From assembly GCF_022419205.1 (NCBI RefSeq), contig NZ_JAJOZU010000004.1, forward strand, positions 194,995 through 258,994: 64,000 nt of DNA. The letters are read 5' to 3'. A program made the position numbers and the translations under genes. Shown here piece by piece: positions 9,690-19,248 of this stretch. Origin of the DNA: Thermomonas alba (lineage in GTDB: Bacteria > Pseudomonadota > Gammaproteobacteria > Xanthomonadales > Xanthomonadaceae). The notes beneath the pieces are model-generated. The model was not told the DNA's origin. It saw nothing but the letters and a program-made list of their open reading frames with translations, and did no database searches. How positions within the stretch are numbered: the first letter of the stretch is position 1; every line of letters begins with the position of its first letter.

Positions 9690-12356
9690 TCAGGCCCCGA
9701 CCGCCTCGCGCAACTGCACCGATACCGGCTTGCCTGCCGTCCTGGCATCCGTCGCCATCAGGAACACGCAGCGCCCGCCGCTCGCGGCCGCCCACACCTT
9801 GCCGATGGTGTCCTTCTCGCGCGCATCGGGGCTGTTGTATAGGTGTCCGCCCTTGTACTCGACCACGAACAGCCGTCCGTCCTCCAGCTCGGCGACGAAA
9901 TCCGGGTAGAAGCGATCGCTTGCAGTCGGCAGCCAGAATGCGCAGTCGGGCTGGCGCTCCAGATTGCGCACCCAGCGGCGCACCGGCGGCAGACTGTCCA
10001 GCTCGAACGCGCAGTCGGTTTCCTCGCCGTCCGACTTCAGCTCGCCCGGCAACGGAAAGTAATGTTTGCGGAACCGGTACCGCCCTTCATACAGCCAGCG
10101 CGCGGGATAACGCTGCGGGTCAAAGCGGAAGCGGGCAATCTCGTCCAGCCGAGCCTTGCCGTCTCCCGCCAGCAGGGATTGCTGGTATGCCTTCTCGCGC
10201 TGGCCGGCCAGCAGTTCACGCAAGCGCGCCGCCACGGCATCGGTCAGATCGTTGATATGCCGGATCAGGTACGCCGGTTCGAAGCCGTTGCGCTGCAAAC
10301 TATCGATCACCCTGCCCAGCCACGCGATCTTGTCCGCCTGCAGCACCGCAGCGTGATAAAGCCGCCGATCGAGCACGCGGATCACGTCCTCGCGGCGCAC
10401 GAGCTCGTCCCCGCCATGGTCCAGCTCCAGACCGTACTGCGCGTTGTCCTCACGCACACCCAGACGGCCGCGTTCGATGTCGATCAAGTACGGCCTCGGC
10501 GACTCGGCGCGCGTGAAGCCCGGCAGGTCCGCTGGCAGCCCCGCCAGCGAGTAGTCCGCGAATTCGTCCAGCAATTCCGGCTCGAACAGCCGCAACGTTC
10601 CCTGCACCGGGAGCACCAGTTGCGGCACCGCTGCGAAGGCTTCGCCACGCTCGCTCGGCGCCGCCGCGGCCAGCACGCGCATGTCGTGGCGCTGCAACTG
10701 CTCTGTCAGGGCCTCACGTTCACGTTTCGGCAGCGCCGCGACCGCCGCCTCGGAAATCGCCCGGTCCACCACGCCGGTCACCACCACGCGCGCCGCACCG
10801 TCCTCCCCGGGTTCCACCCGCACCTGTTCCGGCAGGGCCTCGGCCAGCGCCTGCGCAGCGGCGGGCGAGGTCTCGAACTCTGACTCCACCTGCGCCGGCG
10901 CAATCGGCCGGGACGCGAAGAGATCGTCGTTCAACGACGGCTGCACCGCCTGTGCCGCTTCCATTCGCTCAAAGCCCATGCTGACCAGCCGGTCCGCCAG
11001 CTGGTTGGCCACCTGCGCGGTGCGCGCCCCGCACACGTGCGCATAAGCGCGGTTGAGTTTCTCGGACGCACGGCGCTTCGCGTATGGCATGCGCAGCACG
11101 CGGCCTAACAGCTGTTCCATGTCCTTGGCCGAACGGATGTTCTGCACCGTGCAGAACACGTAGGCGAACGAGCAGTCCCAGCCCTCTTTCAGCGCCTCGA
11201 CCGTAATGATGAAGTCGATCGGGCAGTCGCGCCGGAACAGATCCACCCCATCCAGCTCGCGCTGATTGCCGGTGGCGATCGCGATGCGCTTCGGGTCGAT
11301 ATGGAGCTGCTCGACGAGATACGCCTTCAGCACCTCCACCGTCGCCTCGCCGCCTTTGGCGTCGGCCTGGAACAACGCGATCGGACGAACATAGTCCGGC
11401 TCCGTCACCGCCTCCGCGGCCAGTTTCTCGCGGATCAGCACCGCATCGCGGACCGCCTCGCGCCAGTTCGGGTGCGGTGCCAGCACGATCGGCAGTTTGA
11501 TCATGTCGGCGCTTTTCAGTTCCTGCGCCGACACGTGGTACAGCACATTCTGGTCCTTGAGCGGCGTCGCGGTCCATTCCACCACGCAGGCCGGGCGGAT
11601 GCGCTCGAGCAGCGTCAAGGACAGCGGCGACTGCGCGTTGTGGGCCTCGTCCATGATCACGATGGGCCGATGCCAGGCCAGCAGGTTGGCGAAGCTGGCC
11701 TTGATCCGGCCCAGATCGCTGCGCGAAAGATAGGGCTGCGCGGCCAGGTCGTTCTCGCCCACACGCTCGAAGAAGTCCGCCTCCGGCGCGATCGCGAAAT
11801 GCGGGGCGAAGTCCTCGTGGTAGGCATAGACCTCGCGCGCGGCCGTGTTCTCCACCCGCAGGGTCTGCACCGTGCCGACCACCACGATGGCGCGGCTCCC
11901 CAGATCGTGCGCGCGGATCTGCCGGCAATCGGCGATGTCGAGAACGCTGAGACGGTCTTCCGGCCAGTGCCGCAACAGGGCCTGCCGGTACGGGTGGCCC
12001 GGCGTTTTCAGCGCTTCCAGCGTCTGGGTACGGATGGTGTTGCTCGGGACCAGCCACAGCGCGATCGGCGCGCGCGTCCCCACGTAGTCTCGCGCCGCGA
12101 TGTCGATCGCATGCGCGGCCATCAGCGTCTTGCCGCCGCCGGTGGGGATGCGGACGCAGGCGACCGGGATCTCCGGCGCCTTCGCACTGAACGGGCGGTA
12201 GGACGCTGGCGGCGCATCCGCGCCGATCGCCTGTCGGCGCGCGGCATCGAAAGCGTCCTGCATTTCGCCCGGCGTGCGCTTGCCGCGCGCGGCCGACAGG
12301 AACGCCGACAGTGCGGCCAGCGCATCCTTCTGGTACCGCTTCAGCTCGAGCGCCAT
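9690..12356 (-). CDS. res: Type III-like restriction endonuclease subunit (DEAD/DEAH helicase + PD-(D/E)XK)
   Basis: The 888-residue protein has a superfamily-2 helicase core: Walker A 'PTGGGKT' at 71-77, DEAH box 'MDEAHN' at 235-240, 'WTATP' and motif VI-like 'QLLGRVLRMPYA'. A C-terminal nuclease-like segment 'YPDFVAELEDGRLFVVEYKG' fits a PD-(D/E)XK fold. Res subunits act with Mod to translocate on and cut unmethylated DNA. The start overlaps the mod stop as TGATG, so expression is coupled. The best match in layout is the BPTD_3080-like Res family, often annotated generically as a DEAD/DEAH helicase. No frame damage is seen. Confidence 0.88.
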   Translation of the reverse strand: MALELKRYQKDALAALSAFLSAARGKRTPGEMQDAFDAARRQAIGADAPPASYRPFSAKAPEIPVACVRIPTGGGKTLMAAHAIDIAARDYVGTRAPIALWLVPSNTIRTQTLEALKTPGHPYRQALLRHWPEDRLSVLDIADCRQIRAHDLGSRAIVVVGTVQTLRVENTAAREVYAYHEDFAPHFAIAPEADFFERVGENDLAAQPYLSRSDLGRIKASFANLLAWHRPIVIMDEAHNAQSPLSLTLLERIRPACVVEWTATPLKDQNVLYHVSAQELKSADMIKLPIVLAPHPNWREAVRDAVLIREKLAAEAVTEPDYVRPIALFQADAKGGEATVEVLKAYLVEQLHIDPKRIAIATGNQRELDGVDLFRRDCPIDFIITVEALKEGWDCSFAYVFCTVQNIRSAKDMEQLLGRVLRMPYAKRRASEKLNRAYAHVCGARTAQVANQLADRLVSMGFERMEAAQAVQPSLNDDLFASRPIAPAQVESEFETSPAAAQALAEALPEQVRVEPGEDGAARVVVTGVVDRAISEAAVAALPKREREALTEQLQRHDMRVLAAAAPSERGEAFAAVPQLVLPVQGTLRLFEPELLDEFADYSLAGLPADLPGFTRAESPRPYLIDIERGRLGVREDNAQYGLELDHGGDELVRREDVIRVLDRRLYHAAVLQADKIAWLGRVIDSLQRNGFEPAYLIRHINDLTDAVAARLRELLAGQREKAYQQSLLAGDGKARLDEIARFRFDPQRYPARWLYEGRYRFRKHYFPLPGELKSDGEETDCAFELDSLPPVRRWVRNLERQPDCAFWLPTASDRFYPDFVAELEDGRLFVVEYKGGHLYNSPDAREKDTIGKVWAAASGGRCVFLMATDARTAGKPVSVQLREAVGA

Positions 12357-13924
12357 CAGCCCACCCCGATCTCGTAGGGAATCTGCCGGAACACGATGCC
12401 GCAGCGCTTCAGTGTGGACGGCGTCAGCCGGCAGGCCTCGCCGAACACCAGCCACGGCCCGGCATGGTCCGGCGCCAGCGCGCGCAACTGCTCCCACACC
12501 GCGTGGGTCAGCACGTTGCCGCCCTGCGGGCGGCGGTCGCCGAGGATGCCGTTGTAGAGCAGCACCAAGGCGGTGTCGCCATGGATGCCAAGCAGCGGCG
12601 AATCGAACACACCGGTGGGATGCGGCGTGTGGGTGTGCTCGCGCCAGACGTAGGCGGCCAGTGGCGCGAAGCGCACCGCCGGATGGATGCGGCCGTCGGC
12701 GTCGAACACCGGCTCGCCCAGCCGCATGAAGCGAAAGCCGCCGCCGCCCTGCCAGCCCACCGCCTTGGAAATCCCGCCCTGCTCGCCTTCAACCACTTTC
12801 TTCAACCGAGGCAGGCAATGCGTGCGCGCGTGCTCGCCCATTTCGATGCCGATCCAGCGCCGGCCCATCTTGTGCGCCACCGCGGCGGTGGTGCCGGAGC
12901 CGAGGAAGCTGTCGAGGACGAGGTCGTTGGGGTTGGTAGCAATCTCAATGATGCGTTTCATCAGCCCCTCTGGCTTGGGAGTCTCAAAAGCTGCCTTCTC
13001 ACCAAATAAGAGCTCGATCTCGCGCGCGGCGTGTTGGTTAAGGCCGACGTCATCCCAAATGGTTGGTGCCGTCATACCAGCCTTCGCTTCTGATTTGAAA
13101 AGCTTTCGCATCGGGGTACCAGCTTTTCCGTCCTTCCCCCAATAGAAGCGCCGATCCGCGATCATGGCTTCCATATCTTCGCGCTTGTATACCCAGCAGC
13201 GCCCTTTACGCGGGAACACCGTTTCCCCCGTAAACGGATTAGTCACCGGATATATCAGACTCTCCACAAATCTGCCGCCTTTCGCGTTCCCTGTAGAGTC
13301 CACTTTGCGAAATGGGCCTCGCTCATCAAAACCGAATGGCTCTTCATATAGCCGATATTGCGAATCAGCTTTCTCCGTGCGGGCCATCAAATTGAAGGAT
13401 TCTTCAGCACGAGTCTTCTTTGCTCCACCCTTGCCCTCTTTACTAAAAACCAAGACATGGTCATAGGTAGAACCGATCTTTCGGTCATTGGGTGCGCCGT
13501 CCCGTCGCTTCCATGCTATGTCAGCAATGAATCGATCACGCCCAAACACCTCATCCATGATGACCTTGAGGTAATGCGCCTCGTTGTCGTCGATCGTCAC
13601 CCAGATCGAGCCGTCTTCGGCCAGCAGATCGCGCAGCAGCACCAGCCGCGGGTACATCATCGAGAGCCACTGGCTGTGCTCGAGGTTGTCGTCGTAGTGC
13701 TCGAACGCGCTCTTGGTGTTGTACGGCGGGTCGATGAAGATGCACTTGACCCGTCCGGCGTACAGCGGCAGCAGGCTCTTGAGCGCCTCCAGGTTGTCGC
13801 CCTGGATCAGCAGATTGTCCGCGGCCGGGTCGCCCACCTGCTCCACGGTTTCCAGCAGCCGGTACGCCACCTTGCCCGCGGCGCGGCGTGCGTTCTGATC
13901 TCCCAGCCAGTTCAGTTCAGGCAT
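12356..13924 (-). CDS. mod: Type III-like site-specific DNA methyltransferase (Mod)
   Basis: The 522-residue beta-class adenine-N6 methyltransferase has the catalytic 'DPPYNT' (65-70) ahead of the SAM-binding 'FLGSGTT' (340-346), the permuted order of this class. The segment between them carries the target-recognition region. The roughly 150-residue C-terminal tail is more GC-rich and probably contacts Res. The DNA from about 12950 to 13550 is visibly AT-richer than either flank, suggesting exchange of the recognition module. It is operonic with res (1-base overlap). The expected job is host protection by methylation, paired with cleavage by Res. Confidence 0.9.
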   Translation of the reverse strand: MPELNWLGDQNARRAAGKVAYRLLETVEQVGDPAADNLLIQGDNLEALKSLLPLYAGRVKCIFIDPPYNTKSAFEHYDDNLEHSQWLSMMYPRLVLLRDLLAEDGSIWVTIDDNEAHYLKVIMDEVFGRDRFIADIAWKRRDGAPNDRKIGSTYDHVLVFSKEGKGGAKKTRAEESFNLMARTEKADSQYRLYEEPFGFDERGPFRKVDSTGNAKGGRFVESLIYPVTNPFTGETVFPRKGRCWVYKREDMEAMIADRRFYWGKDGKAGTPMRKLFKSEAKAGMTAPTIWDDVGLNQHAAREIELLFGEKAAFETPKPEGLMKRIIEIATNPNDLVLDSFLGSGTTAAVAHKMGRRWIGIEMGEHARTHCLPRLKKVVEGEQGGISKAVGWQGGGGFRFMRLGEPVFDADGRIHPAVRFAPLAAYVWREHTHTPHPTGVFDSPLLGIHGDTALVLLYNGILGDRRPQGGNVLTHAVWEQLRALAPDHAGPWLVFGEACRLTPSTLKRCGIVFRQIPYEIGVG

Positions 13925-13993
13925 TGCGGTGTCCGGTCCATAGGCAGCAGGCGGGCGCGCGACGAAAGCCGCGCACCGCCGGAACGAAGGGAA

Positions 13994-15097
13994 TCATGCG
14001 GCGCGCACCTCATGCGCCCAGCGGAAGCTGGTCTTGAGCTTGCTGAGGGCACTGTTGAACGGGACCACCCGACGGTGCTGCAACTGGCCGACGACGATGC
14101 CCGCGCTCACTCCCTGGGCGACGGCGAACGCTTCGACCGCGCGGCGGCTGAAATCACCGGCGGCGATGAATGCGGTCATGGCCGAAGGTGCGATGAGCTG
14201 GCGGCCGGCGAACTCGTCGGCTTCGCGCTCGGCGTCGCTGGCGTCATGACCGTTGGCGAAGTCAATGAACTGCTCGCGCTTGCCGTGCAGCAGCACGTGG
14301 CCGAACTCGTGGAACAGGGTAAACCACAGCTGGTCGTCGGTCTTGTAGCGCAGGCTCAGCTGCACCAGCACCTTGTCCTTGGTGAGCCAGCGCGTGGCAC
14401 CGCAGACGCGGGCGCCGTCGGGCGCGGGCAGGAAGACCAGCGCGACGCCCAGCCGCGCGCAGCGCGCCATCAGCGGTTCGACGAAGTCCGTGCCACGCAG
14501 CCGCGACAGCGCCTTGAGCTCCGGCAGGGCGGCCCGCAGCGCACCGGCATCGAACGGCTGGCAGACGCGCTGCTCGGCCTCGCGCTCGCCCTGCGCCAGC
14601 CATGCCAGCAGCGCCCACTCGTGCGACTGGAATGCCGCCGACTTGCGGTAGGCTGCCTGCAGCCGCCCCCAGACCTCGGGAAGATAATCGAGCGACCCCA
14701 CCCCGAAGAACGCGCGCAGTGCGCGAACCAGTTCGATGCCGCGCAGCCGCTGGGGGATCCAGCCGAGCCGGGCGATGGCGCGATGCGGGATCTGCTCCAG
14801 CCAGTGTAGCTCGCGCTCGAGCGCCTCCTGCTCCGCCTCGCGGGCCCGATGCTCGCGGTAGCGCGCCTCTAGCCCGAGCCACACGTGCGCGGGCAGGCCA
14901 AACACGGCTTCGAGCTTGAGTGCGGTTTCCGGGGTCACCGGCTCCTGTCCGCCCAGCAAGCGATTGACGTGCTTGACGGAAAAGCCGAGCCGCTGGGCGA
15001 GTTCCATCTGGGTCAGACCGGCAGCTTCGCGATGCTCGTCCAGCACGGCGCCGGGTGGAACGGCGTAGTTGGGCCGGTAGGCGGTTGCGCTATTCAT
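13994..15097 (-). CDS. HigA-type Xre antitoxin fused to ImmA/IrrE metalloprotease
   Basis: The 367-residue protein starts with an Xre/HigA-type helix-turn-helix (residues 17-75; 'LTQMELAQRLGFSVKHVNRLL'). A central linker follows, then an ImmA/IrrE-type zinc-peptidase domain with 'HEFGHVLLH' at 263-271 and an 'EREADEFAGRQLI' helix. It probably represses its own operon and may be controlled by, or itself perform, proteolysis. It overlaps the upstream toxin-like gene by 8 bases (15090-15097), the toxin-first order of higBA systems. The coding start at 15097 is set by that overlap. Confidence 0.85.
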   Translation of the reverse strand: MNSATAYRPNYAVPPGAVLDEHREAAGLTQMELAQRLGFSVKHVNRLLGGQEPVTPETALKLEAVFGLPAHVWLGLEARYREHRAREAEQEALERELHWLEQIPHRAIARLGWIPQRLRGIELVRALRAFFGVGSLDYLPEVWGRLQAAYRKSAAFQSHEWALLAWLAQGEREAEQRVCQPFDAGALRAALPELKALSRLRGTDFVEPLMARCARLGVALVFLPAPDGARVCGATRWLTKDKVLVQLSLRYKTDDQLWFTLFHEFGHVLLHGKREQFIDFANGHDASDAEREADEFAGRQLIAPSAMTAFIAAGDFSRRAVEAFAVAQGVSAGIVVGQLQHRRVVPFNSALSKLKTSFRWAHEVRAA

Positions 15098-15458
15098 GAG
15101 TATCGGCCACTTCGAGGATGAGAATGCGGGTCACGCGGGCCCAGTCCAGGCCTCCTTCCGGACGTTGCGGAGGCGGGGTGTGATCCGGGCAGAAAAGCAA
15201 GCGGTAGGGATGGTCGAGGTCAAGGGATAGCTGCCCGGCACGATCGCCGGTGAGCTCATGGCAGCGCATGGGGCCACGATAGGGCGGCCACAGATCGGCC
15301 AATGAGGTCGCCGCCGCCAGGACGGCGAGCCGGTTGGCCAGCAGCTTCGCACGGCGCTCGCCGTGCCGGCGCTGCAAAAGGCGCATGTCGTTGCATTCCT
15401 TCTCCAGCTTGCCGTGCGCAAAACGGAGTTCCATCCCATCCACATTTCTTTTAACCAT
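15090..15458 (-). CDS. HigB-like toxin (RelE/ParE fold)
   Basis: About 122 residues from ATG 15458, or 114 from ATG 15434. The C-terminal half carries 'CHELTGDRAGQLSLDLDHPYRLLF', close to the HigB 'plasmid maintenance killer' pattern of a Leu/Arg-rich helix followed by strands ending in 'VTRILILEV'. Family members are ribosome-dependent mRNA interferases. It is the first gene of the minus-strand operon and is translationally coupled to the Xre/ImmA protein. Divergent ahcY lies 260 bases away. Which start is used is uncertain because neither has a strong ribosome site. Confidence 0.7.
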   Translation of the reverse strand: MVKRNVDGMELRFAHGKLEKECNDMRLLQRRHGERRAKLLANRLAVLAAATSLADLWPPYRGPMRCHELTGDRAGQLSLDLDHPYRLLFCPDHTPPPQRPEGGLDWARVTRILILEVADTHE

Positions 15459-15572
15459 CAAGGTTACGCTGACATGCACGTGATGTCCAGCCTTCGGGTG
15501 CCGGCTTGAACACCCCCGGAGCTTGGCCCGCACGGCCCGGGCTGCCGGCGACCCGTGTCCAGGCCAAAGCAG

Positions 15573-15578
15573 TAGAAT
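15573..15578 (+). promoter_or_regulatory. Possible -10 element of ahcY
   Basis: TAGAAT sits 11 bases before the first base of riboswitch helix P1, so transcription would start almost exactly at the riboswitch. No good -35 element is visible. Confidence 0.4.
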
Positions 15579-15588
15579 GTGCTGCTGC

Positions 15589-15660
15589 CCGCCGAGGGGC
15601 GCTGCGACCGTGGAGACACGGCCAGGCTCGGCGGAGGTTCTCCCGTGACAACGGCGCCCG
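15589..15660 (+). ncRNA. SAH riboswitch
   Basis: The sequence reproduces the S-adenosylhomocysteine aptamer. P1 is CCGCCGAG (15589-15596) with CTCGGCGG (15627-15634). P2 is CCGTG/CACGG around a GAGA loop (15608-15621). The conserved GGGGCGCTGCG and CCAGGCTCGG strands are present. A GGGCGC strand (15597-15602) can pair with GCGCCC (15654-15659) as the pseudoknot, after the conserved ACAACGG. SAH riboswitches switch on ahcY when toxic SAH accumulates, which fits the gene 58 bases downstream. Confidence 0.92.
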
Positions 15661-15672
15661 GTACCCCACCCC

Positions 15673-15698
15673 ACCCTTCCCCGCAAGCGGGGGAGGGT
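15673..15698 (+). promoter_or_regulatory. Leader hairpin between riboswitch and ahcY
   Basis: Twelve-base arms (15673-15684 and 15687-15698), paired except for one wobble, close a 2-base apex written as AA. It ends 19 bases before the ahcY ATG. It may be the expression platform that controls access to the ribosome site, or a dispersed C/G-rich palindrome. There is no T-run, so a plain terminator is unlikely. Confidence 0.45.
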
Positions 15699-15717
15699 GT
15701 CATGACCGGAGCAACCC

Positions 15718-17163
<1,446 letters not shown>

Positions 17164-17274
17164 AGACCGGGGATGCCCGGCTGCCAGCCGCCGCGGGTGC
17201 CTCACGGCGCCCGCGCCGTTTTGCGCGTCCCGTCGCTATCCACCCGCGGCTGCAATCACCGCAGATTTCATCTC

Positions 17275-17297
17275 TTCATCCGGATAAACGTTATCAT
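17275..17297 (+). promoter_or_regulatory. Candidate operator and -10 of metF
   Basis: Two overlapping palindromes lie upstream of metF: TTCATCCGGATAAA (17275-17288, one mismatch around an ATCCGGAT core) and GATAA-ACG-TTATC (17283-17295). The second abuts TATCAT (17292-17297), a possible -10 identical to the hexamer ahead of metK. A dimeric methionine-pathway repressor is a reasonable guess; the protein is not identified. Confidence 0.4.
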
Positions 17298-17325
17298 TGG
17301 CCCCACCCCTCTCTGGAGTGCGGCC

Positions 17326-18150
17326 ATGCACCGCATCAGCTTCGAGTTCTACCCACCCAAGACCGACCAGCAGCGCGCCCAGTTCGACCGTACGGTGGAG
17401 CGGCTCAAGGCGTACCGGCCCGAGTTCATGTCGGTGACCTTCGGCGCCGGCGGCTCGACCCTGAGCCAGACCCCGGAGACCGTGCAGCGGCTGCGCGCGG
17501 TCCACGCGCTGGAGGGCGTGCCGCATCTGACCTGCGTCGGCGGCAGCCGCGAGGAGATCCGCGCGCTGCTGCGGCGCTACCGCACGCTGGGCTGCACCCG
17601 GATCGTGGCCCTGCGTGGCGACCTACCCTCGGGCATGGCGCGCAGCGGCGATCTGCGCCACGCCAGCGAACTGGTGCGCCTGATCCGCGAGGAGCACGGC
17701 AACCACTTCCACATCGAAGTCGCGGCCTATCCGGAAGTGCACCCGCAGGCCCCGGACGCGCAGGCGGACCTGCGCCACTTCAAGGCCAAGGTCGAGGCCG
17801 GCGCAAGCGGCGCGATCACCCAGTACTTCTACAACGCCGACGCCTATTTCCGCTTCGTCGAGGATGCGCGCAAGCTCGGCATCCACGTTCCGATCGTGCC
17901 CGGCATCATGCCGATCGCCAACTACGCCCAGCTGCGCCGCTTCTCCGAGGCCTGCGGCGCGGAGATCCCGCGCTGGATCGACCGCCGCATGCGCGCGTTC
18001 GGCGACGACGGCGCGGCGATCCGCGCGTTCGCCGCCGACGTGGTGGCCGCGCTATGCCGCCGCCTGCTCGCCGGCGGCGCGCCGGCGCTGCATTTCTATA
18101 CGCTGAACCTGGTGCGGCCGGTGCTGGCGGTGCTGCAGCAGTTGCAGTGA
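17326..18150 (+). CDS. metF: Methylenetetrahydrofolate reductase
   Basis: The 274-residue FAD enzyme makes 5-methyl-THF for methionine synthesis. It begins 'MHRISFEFYPPKTDQQR' and contains 'MSVTFGAGGS', 'RGDLP', 'QYFYNADAYFRF' and 'PIVPGIMPI', all typical of the bacterial TIM-barrel enzyme. ATG 17326 follows a TCTGGAG ribosome site. It has its own probable promoter rather than relying only on readthrough from ahcY. The 252 bases after its stop hold no gene I can support. Confidence 0.97.
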   Translation: MHRISFEFYPPKTDQQRAQFDRTVERLKAYRPEFMSVTFGAGGSTLSQTPETVQRLRAVHALEGVPHLTCVGGSREEIRALLRRYRTLGCTRIVALRGDLPSGMARSGDLRHASELVRLIREEHGNHFHIEVAAYPEVHPQAPDAQADLRHFKAKVEAGASGAITQYFYNADAYFRFVEDARKLGIHVPIVPGIMPIANYAQLRRFSEACGAEIPRWIDRRMRAFGDDGAAIRAFAADVVAALCRRLLAGGAPALHFYTLNLVRPVLAVLQQLQ

Positions 18151-18402
18151 GGGCTTCCCCTGCGCGCGCATGTCGCAGCTTGCTACTGAACCACCCCGGC
18201 TCGCCCGAAGGCTTCGTCCCTTGAGAAGATGGAGCGATGAGAAAGTGAGCGAAGTTTTCCCCTGAGGTTCCGGAGCGGGCGGTGCGCCAGGCCCGAGCAG
18301 CGACGGCACCCGCATCCATACAGGCCGTCCACGCGGCGACCCCGCGGCGCGCGCAGCGCAAGCGCCCGCCGCCGGACGACCACGCCTTGCATCCCGGCGC
18401 TT

Positions 18403-19248
18403 CTACGGGCCGGTCGCGACCGGACGCGCCGGGTCGGTGATCCAGCCACTCCAGGATCCGGTGAACAGCTTGGCTCCGCGCAACCCGGCGCGCTCCATCG
18501 CCAGCAGGTTGTGGCAGGCGGTGACGCCAGAACCGCACATCGACACGACGTCGGACGGGTCACGCCCGCCAAGCAGTTCGCGGAATTCGGCGGCCAGTTG
18601 CATCGCCGATTTGAACTGGCCGTTGTGCAGGTTTTGGGTATACGGCCGATTGATGGCGCCCGGCACGTGCCCAGCCACCCGGTCCAGCGGCTCCTGCTCG
18701 CCGCGGAAACGCTCTGGCGCGCGCGCATCGATCAGCAGCCCGCCGGCCGCCAGATGTGCCTCTACCGCCGGCGCGTCCAGCAGGCGCGTCATATCGAACG
18801 TTCCGGCATAGCGCGCCGGGCGCGGCGATTGCAGCGTGCTGGAAGTCGGTAGACCAAGCGCCACCCAGCGTGCCAAGCCGCCATCCAATACCGCCACTTT
18901 TTCATGCCCGAGCACGCGCAGCAGGAACCACAGGCGCGCGGCGATCGCGCCGTCGCCATCGTCGTAGGCCACCACCTGGGTGGACGGACTGATGCCCCAC
19001 TGCTGCAGCCGCTGCAGGAAGGCATCGCACTCCGGCCAGGGATGGCGGCCCTCGCCCGTGCGACGCATGTCGGACAGGTCGCGCTCCAGATGCGCATACA
19101 CCGCGCCCGGGATATGCGAGCGCCGCCAGGCCTGCTCGCCGGCCGTGGGATCGGCCAGGCTGAAGCGGCAGTCCACGATCACCAGATCCCCGCGGCTGAG
19201 CGCCAGCGCGAGGATGTCGGGTTGCACCAGCGTCGTCCATCCGGCCAT
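18403..19248 (-). CDS. sseA: 3-mercaptopyruvate/thiosulfate sulfurtransferase
   Basis: The 281-residue tandem-rhodanese protein has an inactive N-terminal domain and a catalytic C-terminal domain with Cys238 in 'MCGSGVTACHN'. The CGSGVTA loop is the SseA/mercaptopyruvate sulfurtransferase signature, distinct from the CRKGVTA loop of thiosulfate-type enzymes. It moves sulfane sulfur from 3-mercaptopyruvate to thiol or cyanide acceptors in the cytoplasm. The start overlaps the nudix stop as TGATG, so the three genes 20080-18403 form a coupled operon. Confidence 0.92.
   Translation of the reverse strand: MAGWTTLVQPDILALALSRGDLVIVDCRFSLADPTAGEQAWRRSHIPGAVYAHLERDLSDMRRTGEGRHPWPECDAFLQRLQQWGISPSTQVVAYDDGDGAIAARLWFLLRVLGHEKVAVLDGGLARWVALGLPTSSTLQSPRPARYAGTFDMTRLLDAPAVEAHLAAGGLLIDARAPERFRGEQEPLDRVAGHVPGAINRPYTQNLHNGQFKSAMQLAAEFRELLGGRDPSDVVSMCGSGVTACHNLLAMERAGLRGAKLFTGSWSGWITDPARPVATGP

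Noticed and set aside
18151-18402. A small gene between metF and sseA
   Set aside because: Frames present have no start with a ribosome site and no family resemblance. I see only spacer sequence.
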